Position numbers and translations under genes: made by a program. Positions 1-9,909 of a stretch of DNA of 64,000 nucleotides are shown here, in pieces. Numbering within the stretch: the first letter of the stretch is position 1; each line of letters opens with the position of its first letter. Under the pieces are notes generated by a model. That model was given only the letters and a program-made list of their open reading frames with translations. It was not told where the DNA came from and did no database searches. The stretch covers positions 930,001 through 994,000 of the forward strand of contig JANHCV010000004.1 of the NCBI GenBank assembly GCA_025594325.1, written 5' to 3'. The stretch is from Blastocladiella emersonii ATCC 22665. Lineage: Eukaryota > Blastocladiomycota > Blastocladiomycetes > Blastocladiales > Blastocladiaceae.

Positions 1-1662
1 GTCCTTGGACTCGAGGTGCCGCACGTACCGCAGCATCTCCGTCTCCGAGTGGTACGTGTTGAACACCGGGTGCGTCAGGAACGCCGACTTGCGAACGAGA
101 GCGGCCGGGATCGACGAGGTCGCGGGCGCGGCCGTGGCGACGGCCACGGTGGGGCCCACGGCGCGCGACGTGGTCGCGAGGTACTGCGCCTTGGCCGTGG
201 CCTGCGCGAACACGGCGAGCAGCTGCGCGATATCGGCGGCGGTCGTGGTCTCGTCGACCGAGACATTGATCTGGGTGCGGTCGGCGTTGGCGCCGAGGTT
301 GATGTTCTTCTGCTCGGCGAGGGCGAGGAGCGACTCGGCGGTCGCGGGCGTGGTGGCGATGGTGACCGTGTCGAAGAAAGTCGCGTTGACGACCTTGTGG
401 CCCTGTCCCTTGAGCCCCTCGGCGAGGACACCCGCGAGGGCGTGGATCTGCGAGGCAATGGCCTTGAGCCCGTTGGGCCCGTGGTAGACGGCGTACATGG
501 CGGCCATGTTGGCGAGGAGGGCCTGGGCGGTGCAGATGTTGGAGGTGGCCTTTTCGCGGCGAATGTGCTGCTCGCGGGTCTGGAGGGCGAGGCGGTACGC
601 CTTCTTACCGGCGGCGTCGCGGGTGACGCCAATGAGGCGGCCGGGCATGCGGCGCTTGTGGGCGTCGCCGCACGCAAAGAAGGCGGCGTGCGGGCCACCG
701 TAGCCGAGCGGCACGCCGAGCCGCTGCGCCGAGCCGAAGGCGATGTCGGCGCCCCACTCGCCGGGCGGCGTGAGGAGCGTCAGGGCGAGCAGGTCCGTCG
801 CGCAGCACACCTGGGCCTTGAGGGCGTGCATCTTGGTCGCAAAGGCGCGGTAGTCCTCGACGGACCCGTTGGCGGCCGGGTACTGGACGAGGGCGCCGAC
901 GAGGTCGTCCTTGACGGCGTCAAAGTCGAAGGTTTTGTAGTCGCCGACGACGACCTTGATGCCGAACCCCTCGGCGCGGGTGCGCAGGACGGCGATGGTC
1001 TGGTCAAAGGTGTTGGCGTCGACAAAGAAGGTGTTCTTGGCGCGCTTGGCGGCGGACCAGGTCATGAGCATGGCCTCGGCGGCGGCGGTGCCCTCGTCGA
1101 GCAGCGACGCGTTGGCGACGGGGAGCCCCGTCATGTCGGTGACGAGGGTCTGGAAGTTGAGCAGCGACTCGAGCCGGCCCTGCGATATCTCGGGCTGGTA
1201 CGGCGTGTACTGCGTGTACCACCCGGGGTTCTCGAACACGTTGCGCTGGATCACGGCCGGTACCTTGGTCCCGTAGTAGCCCTTGCCAATGTACGTCTTG
1301 GCCACCACGTTCTTGCGCGCAATCTCGCGCAGGTCCGCCAGCAGCTCCGACTCGGACCGCGGCTCGCCGAGCGCGAGCGGCTCGGTGCGCCGGATCGACG
1401 CGGGGACCGTCTTGGCGATCAGCTCGTCGACCGACTTGCACCCGACCGTCTTGAGCATGGCCTGCACGTCGGCCGCGGTCGTCGGCCCGTTGTGGCGGCG
1501 CTCGAACGAGTCGAGCGGGCGGAACTCGGAGGTCGTGGCCGTCGTGGCGAGAGCGCGGCGGGCCACGGCGGGGACGGCCGAGCGGCGGACGGCGGCTCCT
1601 GCCGAGGCAACGGCGAGGCCGCGGCGCGAGAGGGACGCGAGGCGGCGGATCGAGGACGACAT
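1..1662 (-). CDS. GCV2: Glycine dehydrogenase (decarboxylating), P-protein of the glycine cleavage system, N-terminal part
   Basis: This is the PLP-dependent subunit that decarboxylates glycine and passes the aminomethyl group to the H-protein in the mitochondrial matrix. The visible 554 codons form one intron-free frame that runs off the left edge. The family is about 950-1000 aa, so roughly the N-terminal 55% is present and the PLP-lysine half lies outside. Residues 1 to about 45 are Arg/Ser/Ala-rich, like a mitochondrial presequence. The mature part starts near PLDSFERRHNGP, a family hallmark. Also visible are GYYGTKVPAVIQRNV, ENPGWYTQYTPYQPEISQGR and EAMLM. The ATG at 1662 is preceded by CCACC, a good initiation context. 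Identification is firm. Confidence 0.96.
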   Translation of the reverse strand, partial: MSSSIRRLASLSRRGLAVASAGAAVRRSAVPAVARRALATTATTSEFRPLDSFERRHNGPTTAADVQAMLKTVGCKSVDELIAKTVPASIRRTEPLALGEPRSESELLADLREIARKNVVAKTYIGKGYYGTKVPAVIQRNVFENPGWYTQYTPYQPEISQGRLESLLNFQTLVTDMTGLPVANASLLDEGTAAAEAMLMTWSAAKRAKNTFFVDANTFDQTIAVLRTRAEGFGIKVVVGDYKTFDFDAVKDDLVGALVQYPAANGSVEDYRAFATKMHALKAQVCCATDLLALTLLTPPGEWGADIAFGSAQRLGVPLGYGGPHAAFFACGDAHKRRMPGRLIGVTRDAAGKKAYRLALQTREQHIRREKATSNICTAQALLANMAAMYAVYHGPNGLKAIASQIHALAGVLAEGLKGQGHKVVNATFFDTVTIATTPATAESLLALAEQKNINLGANADRTQINVSVDETTTAADIAQLLAVFAQATAKAQYLATTSRAVGPTVAVATAAPATSSIPAALVRKSAFLTHPVFNTYHSETEMLRYVRHLESKD

Positions 1663-2229
1663 GGTGGTTCTGTGGCAGGGGAGGTGTGAGCACTCGTCGG
1701 GCGCAGTACGGGCAGAGGGAGCGTCTGTACCTCACACACAAGCAAGAGTAAGGGGAGAAAGCACGTCCAACGCGCGCTGAAAGAGGCAAAGGGGCGAACA
1801 CGGCCGACGCGTGCGTGCGAGTGTGCGCAGCAAGTAGAGCAAGACCCGAAGAGTGCGATCGCGGCCCGTAGCAGTCGGGCGGAACGATGGGTGTGCGTAG
1901 AGTGCAGGGTGAGGGGGCAAGGGAGAGAGAAGGCGGATTGCGCACAAGGCGCGAGAGGGTGGGGCAGGCAGGGCGGCGGCGGGCGAGCACGGCGGGAACC
2001 TCCGCCAGCAGAGGACAGAGCGGCCCGCGAGACGGCCCGCCCGCCCGCCCTCGCGCAAGTGTAGAGTTGCCACGTGCCCGTGAGCGTCGCCCGGCTTTGC
2101 CCGACGGTGCGCCACCGCCACTCTGCCGCGGGAGCGTGTCGCGCCACACTGCGATGGTCGCGGACCTCCATCATCGGCCAAAACCCCTCACGCGATACCA
2201 TTTCCTTGGCTGATCCCCAACAGATGAAT
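1663..2229. other. Intergenic region between GCV2 and the PIN/NYN-like gene
   Basis: This 567-bp spacer contains the 5' flank of GCV2 and the 3' flank of the next minus-strand gene. It is rich in purine runs (GAGAGAGAAGG type) and short GC-rich stretches. Open frames crossing it on both strands are extensions of shadow frames. I see no convincing exon, RNA gene or repeat here. Confidence 0.5.
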
Positions 2230-4140
2230 CTATTCACTCCCTTGACTTCCACGGGCGCCAGCGCCAGCGGCCGCTGCCTGCGTGTACAGGTGCAGCTCGA
2301 CGTCCGTGGCCATGGCGGCGCCGCGGACCTGGCCGTGCGCGCGCCACTCGGCCTTGGCCTGCGTCGACCCGCCCGTCGCGCACATCTCGGCCCACGCCGC
2401 GAGGACTGCGACCTCGTTGGCCGCGCGGACGTGGAGCGCCCACGGCCGCGTGCCCACCGCCGCCTCCTCTGTCTCAGCACCGGGACCGCCAATGACGCCG
2501 AGCTCGTGGTGGACGAGAATCTCCATGACCTCGAACGACCGGTCGCGCGACACGAGGACGAGCGGGCGGGTCCGCAGCGCGCCACGACTCGTCGCGAGGT
2601 GGAGGAGGGCCTCGTAGTCGGCCGACTCCTTGACGGTGCGGGCGACCGTGTGGTACTGGAGGTACGTGCACCCCTGCAGCTGGTGGCCCCACGACTCGTG
2701 CTTGTTGTGGCCGAGCCCGTGCACGTGCACGTCGAACCACGGCTTGTCGAGGGCGCGGATCAGGTCCATGCTCGCCGACACGTTGTCGCCGTCCCACACC
2801 ACGGCGATCGACCCGCGTTCCTCCTCCTGGGCACCTTCCCCGCGGTACGCGGCGAGCAGCGCGACGAGCGCGCGCACCATGCGGCGGCCGAGCATCTCGA
2901 CGCCGTTCGCCGTGAGCGTGCGCGCGAACGCATCGGCATCAACGCGGAACCCGTGCAGGAGCGCGTCCATGAGCTGCATCGTGGGCGAGACCGACGACCC
3001 GATCGCCTGGCCGGCGCTCGCGTGCCGCGCCATGATCGCGTCGGGCGCCACGCGCTCGTACAGCTGCAGCACCGCGAAGTGGTCGGCGGCCACCTCGACG
3101 CCCGCCGCGTGCAGGTGCAGGTGCGCCCGCGCCAGCTCGCACAGGTACACGAGCATCGCGTCCGTGATGCTTCCCGCGGTGTACCGCTGCTTGCCGCCGC
3201 CGCCGCCGCCGCGCTTGCGCTCGACCACGAACGAGATCTGCGTCAGCATCGTCTGCACGTCGCCGCGCCGCCAGCTGCGGTTCCCGGGCGCCGTGGTCAG
3301 GAGCCGGCGCAGGTGCATGATGGCCGCGTGCGCGCCGCCGCCCGTGCCGCCGCCGCCGCCGCCGCCACCGCGGCGGAGCGTGAGGACGCAGTACTCGGCG
3401 GCGCCGGCACGCGCGTCGTACGCGGACCCCGCGCCCGCGCCGAGCTGGTCGAGCGCCGCCGCGTACGCGAGCAGCTGGCACCCGTGGATCAGGGCGTCGA
3501 CGGGCCGCGCGGGGTCGGACAGGAACAGTTTGCGCGACGCGTTGAAGACGCTGCGCACGGAGCCGGACCCCGCGCCGCCGCGCACGATCTGCACCGTCAC
3601 CTTGTACACGAGCTGCAGGAAGTCGGCGGTGGGCGCGGCGAGCACGGTCGAGTCGGCCGTCTGTAGCAGCAGGGCCGCGACGCCGAGGTTGTTGAGGAAC
3701 GCGGGCGCCGGGTAGTAGCCCGGAGCGAGCTTGGCGCGCGCCGTCGGCAGCGCGCGCGACTCGGCGACCAGCGTGATGAAGTCGTCGAGCGTGCGTCGCG
3801 GGCCACGGGTTGTTTCGGACACGATCACCACTTCGTCGTCGTCGTCTTCGGGGAAATCGTCGTCGTCTGAGACCACGATGTACCGGTCCGCGTCCACCTC
3901 CATGCCGTCGTCGGCATCACGCTCGTCATCACTGTCGTCGAGCAGGTCGACCACCTCGACCGGCCTTGGCGGTCCGGCTCGCAGTGATGGAGCAGGTGCG
4001 GGCGTAGATGCAGGTACGGGCGTTGAGGAAGGCCGTCGTGGTAGACTCGGCGGGACGGGGACGGCCGGTGGGGTCGGGATCACGCCCGGCGGCACGGGCG
4101 ACGCGAACGGGACGATGCCCGGTGGTGGTGCTTTGCTCAT
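2230..4140 (-). CDS. Protein with C-terminal PIN/NYN-like nuclease-type domain
   Basis: Single-exon gene of 636 aa, read from the ATG at 4140 (MSKAPPPG); the frame stays open upstream but that part looks like leader sequence. Residues 1-60 are Pro-rich, followed by an acidic stretch (EDDDDEVVIVSE) near 80-100. Residues about 110-400 are a helical region I do not recognise, interrupted by a Gly tract. Residues about 440-560 resemble a NYN/PIN-like fold: a first strand ending in WDGDN, a middle acidic ADYEALLHLA, and a strand ending in LVSRDRSFEVM, which matches the usual SxDxxF position. Such domains often cleave or bind RNA; activity here is inference. The terminal 40 residues are Ala/Gly-rich. 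Confidence 0.7.
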   Translation of the reverse strand: MSKAPPPGIVPFASPVPPGVIPTPPAVPVPPSLPRRPSSTPVPASTPAPAPSLRAGPPRPVEVVDLLDDSDDERDADDGMEVDADRYIVVSDDDDFPEDDDDEVVIVSETTRGPRRTLDDFITLVAESRALPTARAKLAPGYYPAPAFLNNLGVAALLLQTADSTVLAAPTADFLQLVYKVTVQIVRGGAGSGSVRSVFNASRKLFLSDPARPVDALIHGCQLLAYAAALDQLGAGAGSAYDARAGAAEYCVLTLRRGGGGGGGGTGGGAHAAIMHLRRLLTTAPGNRSWRRGDVQTMLTQISFVVERKRGGGGGGKQRYTAGSITDAMLVYLCELARAHLHLHAAGVEVAADHFAVLQLYERVAPDAIMARHASAGQAIGSSVSPTMQLMDALLHGFRVDADAFARTLTANGVEMLGRRMVRALVALLAAYRGEGAQEEERGSIAVVWDGDNVSASMDLIRALDKPWFDVHVHGLGHNKHESWGHQLQGCTYLQYHTVARTVKESADYEALLHLATSRGALRTRPLVLVSRDRSFEVMEILVHHELGVIGGPGAETEEAAVGTRPWALHVRAANEVAVLAAWAEMCATGGSTQAKAEWRAHGQVRGAAMATDVELHLYTQAAAAGAGARGSQGSE

Positions 4141-4328
4141 GGCTGGTCGTGTTGCGGGGGGTTGCTGTCGTTTCGGGATGGATGCATTCGTTGTGGTGTG
4201 TGGGGTGAGGGAGAGAGCGCGGCGAGTGCGGCCGTGTGACGCGCGACGCGACCACCGCGACGACGCGTTCGACACGAAGAATGAAGGCCTGTATAAACTG
4301 CATGTATACAAAAAATCTGCTCACCAAC

Positions 4329-6099
4329 TCACCCATCAAACCCGCCGTCCGCCATATCGTAAGTAGCCTGGACCATCATCTGGTTCGCGATATACAGCCC
4401 GGCGTGCATCTCCATCTGGCGCTCAAACTCGCGGTTCTGCTCCTCGCGCTCCTCGTACGCGGCCTCGAGGTCCGACATGGTCAGCTGCGGCACGCCCGTG
4501 TCGTACTCGGACTCGTCCTCCTCGGCGACGCTCGGCGGCACGTCCGCGTCCGGCACCGCCGCCGCGCTCACGTCGGCCGCCGTCAGGACCGCGGGTACCG
4601 GCATCGCGTACATGGGCGAGTTCGGGTTGGCCAGCGGGTGCGCCGCTGAGGGGGTGAGGGCGGGCTTCGGCGGCTCGGGAGACGCGGTGGTGGGAGCAGC
4701 CACCGCGAGCGACGCGAGGTCCTCGGCGACCGAGGTCGTCGGCTTGTCGGCCTCGGGCGCTGCGGCTGCGGTGGTTGGAGCCGCCTCCGCTTCCGCGGTC
4801 GTGGTCGCGGTGGAAGTCTCGGTCGCGAGAGCCACCGCAGCAGCAACAGGCGCGACCACCGTGGCCGCCGCGGCCACCGTAGGCGCAGCGGGCTCGGCGA
4901 CCACCGCCGCCACCGTCGCAGGAGCAGCCGCGCGGGCAGCGGCGGCGTCGGCCGGCGTGACCTCGTACGCGAACACGGCCGCACGGAACATGCGCCGCCA
5001 CTCGCCATCCTCGCCCTCGCCGCCAGTCACCTCGAGGTCAGCGGGGACGACGATGCGCGGGAACGTGGTGAACGCGACGCGCGCCAACGCCTCCTCCTCC
5101 TCGCCCTCGCCGTCGCCGACATACTTGCTAGCGATCGTCGGGACCGGGTGCCGCACGTAGTCGCTCTGGACGTCACCGCCGGCGGGGATCCAGTGCAGCG
5201 CGAGCCGCGGGTCGACGGCGCGGACCGCCGCGACCGCGAGCACACTGCCGACGACCGCGTCATGCACCGCGGCGTCGTCGGCGCGCGTAAGCTCGAGCCC
5301 CGCAAAGATGCCCCGGACGCGCGCCGCGACCGCGGCCACAGCCTCGCTCCACGCGCGCGGCATCGGCTCGCCGGTCGCGACGTGCGTGGCGACCATATGC
5401 CAGACAGCGCGCGCGTGGGCTTTCGCCTGGCCATGGCCGTCGTCGTCGGTCGGGAACCACCCCGCGACCGCCGCGAGAACCGCGTGGGAGACGAGCGCCG
5501 TCAGGTACGGCTGCGCGAGGTCGCGCGAGAAGTCGAGGTCCGAGAAGGGCGAGGCGCCGACGAGGGCGCGGAGCTGCGCGAGGGCGCCGTCGATGACGGC
5601 CGCGGCGGGCGTCGTGTCGCGGACCAGGATGCCCGTCGCGATGGCGGCCAGCAGGTCCTGCGCGTTCTCGAGCGCGCGGGCGGCGCGCGGGAGGTCGAAC
5701 TCGGACTCGTGCTCCGGCTCGTAGCCGTAGCTGTGCTCAGTGTACGCGGGCAGCAGGTCCTCGGCCGCCACCGACGGGGCCTTGGCCTCGGTGGGTGCGA
5801 CGGGTTCCAAGCTCGGGATGGAGACATCCACCAGCGTCGCGGAGCTCTCGCCCTGGTCGTTCATCGCGGGCGGCGGGGGCGGAGCGACGTTGCGCGACGA
5901 CGACGACGAGGACCGCTTCTTGGCGCCAAAGACGCTCTCTATCAGGTCGTGGAGGGGCATGATGAGATCAAATCGCTGGCACAGCGAGGGGAGAGCAAGT
6001 ACTGATGAACTTGATGAGCGGGTTCGGCTCCTTCTTGTCGCTCGGCGGCGCCGGCGGCGCCGAGGCTGATGAGGTGGCCGCTTCCGGGTCGTTTGACAT
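4329..6099 (-). CDS. Alanine-rich protein of unknown function, two exons
   Basis: Exon 1 runs 6099-6003 and exon 2 5938-4329, with a 64-nt intron (5939-6002; donor GTACTT, acceptor ATAG) that joins them in frame to 568 aa. The first residues are MSNDPEAATSSASAPP; after the junction comes KSVFGAKKRSSSSSSR. Residues about 100-330 are predicted helical and include DLPRAARALENAQDLLAAI. Residues about 350-470 are extreme Ala/Thr/Pro low complexity. The last 60 residues are charged and coil-like, ending DMADGGFDG. I recognise no family. It lies 188 bp upstream of the preceding minus-strand gene, so each probably has its own promoter. Confidence 0.75.
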
Positions 6100-6441
6100 G
6101 GCGTAGTGTGCAGGTGCGCGATGCGGTAGAGTTCAAATTCGGGTCGGATGAGAGAGAGAGGGAGGGAGAAGCGGTGTGCGGTCACCGCCGCCACAGGTCA
6201 CCCGGCCACCGTTGCGCGACCACCACCGCTGACCACCACCGCTGACCACCACCGCCTCGGCCACCGCTTCGCCTTCGCCTTTACGCCGTGATCTAGCCTG
6301 ATCCTCACGCGATGGAGACCTGTCAAGGGTCGGAATCGGTAGAGGGCGGATAGACGAACCAGCGTATGTGCAATTGAAAGCAAATTGTATACAAAACTGA
6401 GGAACTAAGGCCGCACGCGGCCCGCGACATACACGCGTCGT
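6100..6441. other. Intergenic region with GA-rich tract and small tandem repeat
   Basis: This spacer carries the promoter side of the alanine-rich gene (a GAGAGAGAGGGAGGG tract near 6150-6170) and the 3' flank of the acidic-tail gene. Apart from the 13-nt repeat annotated separately, no gene is visible. Confidence 0.5.
6218..6256. repeat. Three tandem copies of a 13-nt unit
   Basis: The unit GACCACCACCGCT is repeated at 6218-6230 and 6231-6243, with a one-base variant at 6244-6256. It lies in non-coding DNA upstream of the alanine-rich gene. Confidence 0.85.
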
Positions 6442-8603
6442 TTACTCAAAGTCATCCTCGGCATCATCCTCGTAGTCGCCCTCATCGGCAGCATCGGCGT
6501 CATTGTCCTCATCGTCGTCGTCAGCGTCGATCATACCGCCCTTGGCCTGGACGCCGTCGTCCTCGTCCTCGTCGTCGTCATCGACCGTCTTGGCGCGGTG
6601 CGTGGTACCCACATCCTCCTCGTCGTCATCGTCGTCGAACCGGTTCGCCGAGGAGCTCCCGGCGCCCGACGCCGACGGCCGCTCGTCGTCCCACTCCTCG
6701 TCGGCGTCGGCGTCCGCGTCGCGCGAGCTGTGGCCACGGCGACCCGAATCGTCCTCGTCATCGTCGTCGTCGCGGTCGCGCGAGTTGTTACCGCCGCGGC
6801 GGCCGCCGTCCTCCTCCTCGTCATCGTCGTCGCGGTTGCGGGACTGGTTCCCGTTATCGTTGTTGCCCGACTTGTCCTGGTTCTCCTCGTCGACCTGCTG
6901 GCGCGACGTCGAGGTACCGGCACCGGCCGCGCCGGCCGCGCCAGCACCAGCAGCGCCAGCGCCAGCGGCACCCGACCCGCCCGCCGCCGCGGCCGCGCCG
7001 GCGGCCGCCCCGCTGCCCTTCATGAGACTGATGGACGCGGTGACGACGCCGACGGTGGCGCTGGCGGCCATGGCGAAGGGGGAGACGATGCTAGCGTTCT
7101 CGCGGAGGCGCTCCTTGAAGGTCTGGCGGCCGCGGGCCTGGTGCTGCAGGTCGACGACGGCCTGGCGCTCGGGGCACAGGGTGAAGACCGAGTTTTCGTC
7201 GGCGGGGTGCGAGATGTCGCCGGTCAGGCGGGCGGCGAGGGGCGCGTTGCGGGCGAGGCGGCCCGTCTTGGTCTTCTCGATGACGAGGCGCTTCTTGGAC
7301 TTGACGTGGATGAGCGAGACGGCGAGCTGCGAGGCCGGGTCCTTGGTCAGCTGCCACAGGACCTCCTCCGAGTTGATGTCGTCGGTCGTGAAGAAGGTGC
7401 CGTTCGAGTGCGCGCTGATCAATTCTTGGGTCCGGCTGTTCAAGATCACGACAAACTGGTCGCGGGCCTGCTTGCCATCGAGGTGCTTGAGCGTCATCTT
7501 TTCGTTATCCTCGGGGTCCTTGACGAGGGCGAGGAACTCGAAGAAGGCGATCTTGGCGCCCTCGCGCAGCAGGTCGGTCTTGCCGACGAGGATATCGGTG
7601 CCCGAGGGCTTCTCGGCGGCCTCGGCCAGAATGTACGACTCGCGGTCCTTGAACTGGATGGCCGCGGGCACCGTCAGTTCGATGCCGTGGTTGCCCTTCT
7701 TGCGGAAGTCGTCGAGCGCGGAACTCGTCTTGTCCGACTTGACGGCGGCGCGCGTGTCGTCGGCCGTGATGGGGACCATGGGCGCGGGCTTCTTGGCGGG
7801 CATCGGCTGCTGCTGCTGCTGCTGCGGCGGGCGCTGCTGGGGCTGGCCCTGGGCGGGAACGCCGGCGGGGCGCGCCTGCTGAGGCTGGCCCTGAGCCTGC
7901 TGGACAGGCACGACGCGGGGCGCGGCGGCGACGGGAGCACCACCGGCGGGAGCAGCGGCAGCGGGGGCGGGCGCGGGAGCCGCCTTGACGTCGACCTTGG
8001 GCGCGGGCGGCAGGTAGTTCTTGACGGTCACCCCCACCAGGGCGGCGGGCTCGGCGACGGGCACCATGGCGAGCTTGCCGTCCTTGAAGCCAAAGGCAAA
8101 CTCGGGCTTGGAGTTGGACACGAGCGCGAAGACGCCGGGCTTGCCCTCGAGCTCCTGTTCATCGCAACATCGAGTGGTGAGCGGCGCTCGAACAGTAACA
8201 CGGCGGCCAGGAAACGTACCGAGAGCGTCCAGGCCTGGTTGGGGAACGGCTTCATGTTGCCGAACAGCTTCTGCCCACCGACGTTGCCAAAGTAGAGGCG
8301 CATGCCGGGGAAGTGGACCGCGACGATGGCCTTCTCGGCGGCGAGGCGCGCGAGGTCCGCGGGCTTGGCCGGGTCCGTCACGGCGTTGGCGACAATGGGC
8401 CGCAGCGACGCCTGCATGCTCGGGAGCGCCCAGTCGGCGAGCTTGGCGAGCTTGGGCACGCCGCGGTCCAGCTGCAGCAGCGCATCGGGCTCGACGGCCG
8501 ACTCGTCGGCCGCGACGACCGAGAGGTACGGGTAGCCGTCGGCGGGCGGCGCCTGGTACGGCGGCGGCGCGGGGCCGGTCGGGGCGGGGGTCGACGCGAG
8601 CAT
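6442..8603 (-). CDS. Unknown protein with possible membrane segment and long acidic tail
   Basis: Exon 1 is 8603-8220 and exon 2 8154-6442. A 65-nt intron (8155-8219, GTACGT...ACAG) joins them at codon phase 0 to give 698 aa. Residues 1-130 are a folded-looking region (FPGMRLYFGNVGGQKLFGNM). A Pro/Gln/Ala linker follows at about 180-260. Residues about 280-470 are beta-rich, with repeated strand pairs such as QFVVILNSRTQELISAHSNG and SLIHVKSKKRLVIEKTKTG. A hydrophobic stretch near 482-508 (FAMAASATVGVVTASISLMKG) could be a membrane segment. An Ala/Gly tract is followed by about 150 residues dominated by Asp/Glu and Arg to the C-terminus. I do not recognise the family. Confidence 0.8.
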
Positions 8604-8848
8604 GGTGGCGGTTCGTTCGTTGCAAAGATGACGAGTTTGGGAGAGGAGAGAGGGAGCAGCAGGGATCGTGGCGGGTTTTGTGGGCTCTTCGACTTCTTTC
8701 GACTCGACGCGCACCGCACCGCAAAGGCGGCGATACACCGGATGCCGTTGCGCCCCGCTGCACGCGATGGCCCGGTGCGACCAAAGTCGCAAGGGTCGGT
8801 CGCCACGAACGAACCCTCCTCCCCTCCGCCAAGACGACACACACCACC

Positions 8849-9841
8849 ATGACCATGATGATCGACACCCTCGACCCGTCCGCCTCCGCGATCCTAATCT
8901 CCGCCTCGTCCGCGCTGCGCGAGAGCTACCTCGGCGCGCTGTGGTGTCCCGTGGAAGCGTTCCGCGCTCGCGTCGCCGTCGACGCCACCGACGCGCCCGT
9001 CGCCGACCCGGCGCCCGCGCACGCCCGGTGGACCGCCGTGCGCGGCGCCGGCGACACGCCGCTCGTCGTGCGCGCCATCACTGCGCCCGCCGAGGGCAGT
9101 GGGGAGCTCTTGGCCGATCTCGTCGCGCTCGCCGCGTTCGCCGCCGCACACCGCCACGTCGTCGGGGTCTCCGGGATCGCGGCGAATGGCGCAGACAAGG
9201 GCACGCTGCTCGTCGCGACGCCCGCGGGGAACGGGTCGCTCGCGGCGCTGCTGCGCAAGTGGGACGTGGCCGCGCGCGAGACGGCGTCGGGTCCCGCCAC
9301 CACCGCCTCGCCGACCACCAACGATACCAGCAGCACGGCCGTGACATCGCTCGGCTCTCGCGCAGCACTGAACCCGGCGACGATGCCGCTGACGCCTCGC
9401 CTCGCGCTGTCGTGGTTCCGCGACATGCTTGAGGGCGTGCTCGTGTGGCACGCGCGCACCGAGTCGGGCGAGCGGCTGTCGCCGACCTTCACGACGCGCG
9501 CGCTGCGGCTGACGCCCGAGTACGTTTACGTGTCGTCGCCGGACCTGCGCGCGCAGATCGATGTCGCGTGGATGTGCGACCCCGACCCCGCGATGCTCGA
9601 CAGCGAGCCCGAGAACCCGGCGGCGTTCGAGCTGCAGGGCCTCAGCGACCTGCTGAGCCAGCTGCAGCGCGCCATGGCGCTCGACCTGGCGGACCCCGCG
9701 GCGGAGAACCTCGCGACCGACCTCCTGTACCTCGTGGTCGAGATCGAGTCGGCCGCCGAGGACCCCGACCTCGTCGACGCCGCGCCCGCGGTCCAGGGCG
9801 CGCTCGAGAGCGTGTGCAAGCTGCTCGCTGAGCTTGACTGA
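8849..9841 (+). CDS. Small kinase-like protein lacking catalytic residues (putative pseudokinase)
   Basis: Intron-free, 330 aa, starting at the ATG in ACCACCATGACC. Elements can be laid over a protein-kinase fold: PLVVRAIT at the VAIK position (Arg not Lys), HRHVVGVSGI as the alphaC/beta4 turn, LLVATPAGNGSLAALLRKW as beta5 and hinge, and ALSWFRDMLEGVLVWHA as helix E. No HRD, DFG or Gly-rich loop is visible. The remainder is a helical C-lobe-like region. Seen in sequence: the order and spacing of these blocks. Inferred: kinase ancestry and lack of phosphotransfer. It shares its neighbourhood with two larger proteins that also contain degenerate kinase-like domains. It is divergent from the acidic-tail gene, 245 bp away. 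Confidence 0.6.
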   Translation: MTMMIDTLDPSASAILISASSALRESYLGALWCPVEAFRARVAVDATDAPVADPAPAHARWTAVRGAGDTPLVVRAITAPAEGSGELLADLVALAAFAAAHRHVVGVSGIAANGADKGTLLVATPAGNGSLAALLRKWDVAARETASGPATTASPTTNDTSSTAVTSLGSRAALNPATMPLTPRLALSWFRDMLEGVLVWHARTESGERLSPTFTTRALRLTPEYVYVSSPDLRAQIDVAWMCDPDPAMLDSEPENPAAFELQGLSDLLSQLQRAMALDLADPAAENLATDLLYLVVEIESAAEDPDLVDAAPAVQGALESVCKLLAELD

Positions 9842-9909
9842 TTGTGTTTGTGGGAGAAGCAACAGACGCCATGTATACACACAAAACTGAATCCTCTAAA
9901 CACGACACC

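Noticed and set aside
16-1689. 557-codon plus-strand frame opposite GCV2
   Set aside because: Antisense shadow of a high-GC3 gene; composition is Arg/Gly/Val-rich without motifs, while the minus frame is clearly glycine dehydrogenase.
6503-7882. 459-codon plus-strand Ser-rich frame
   Set aside because: Reverse complement of the GAC/GAG codons of the acidic tail; not a gene.
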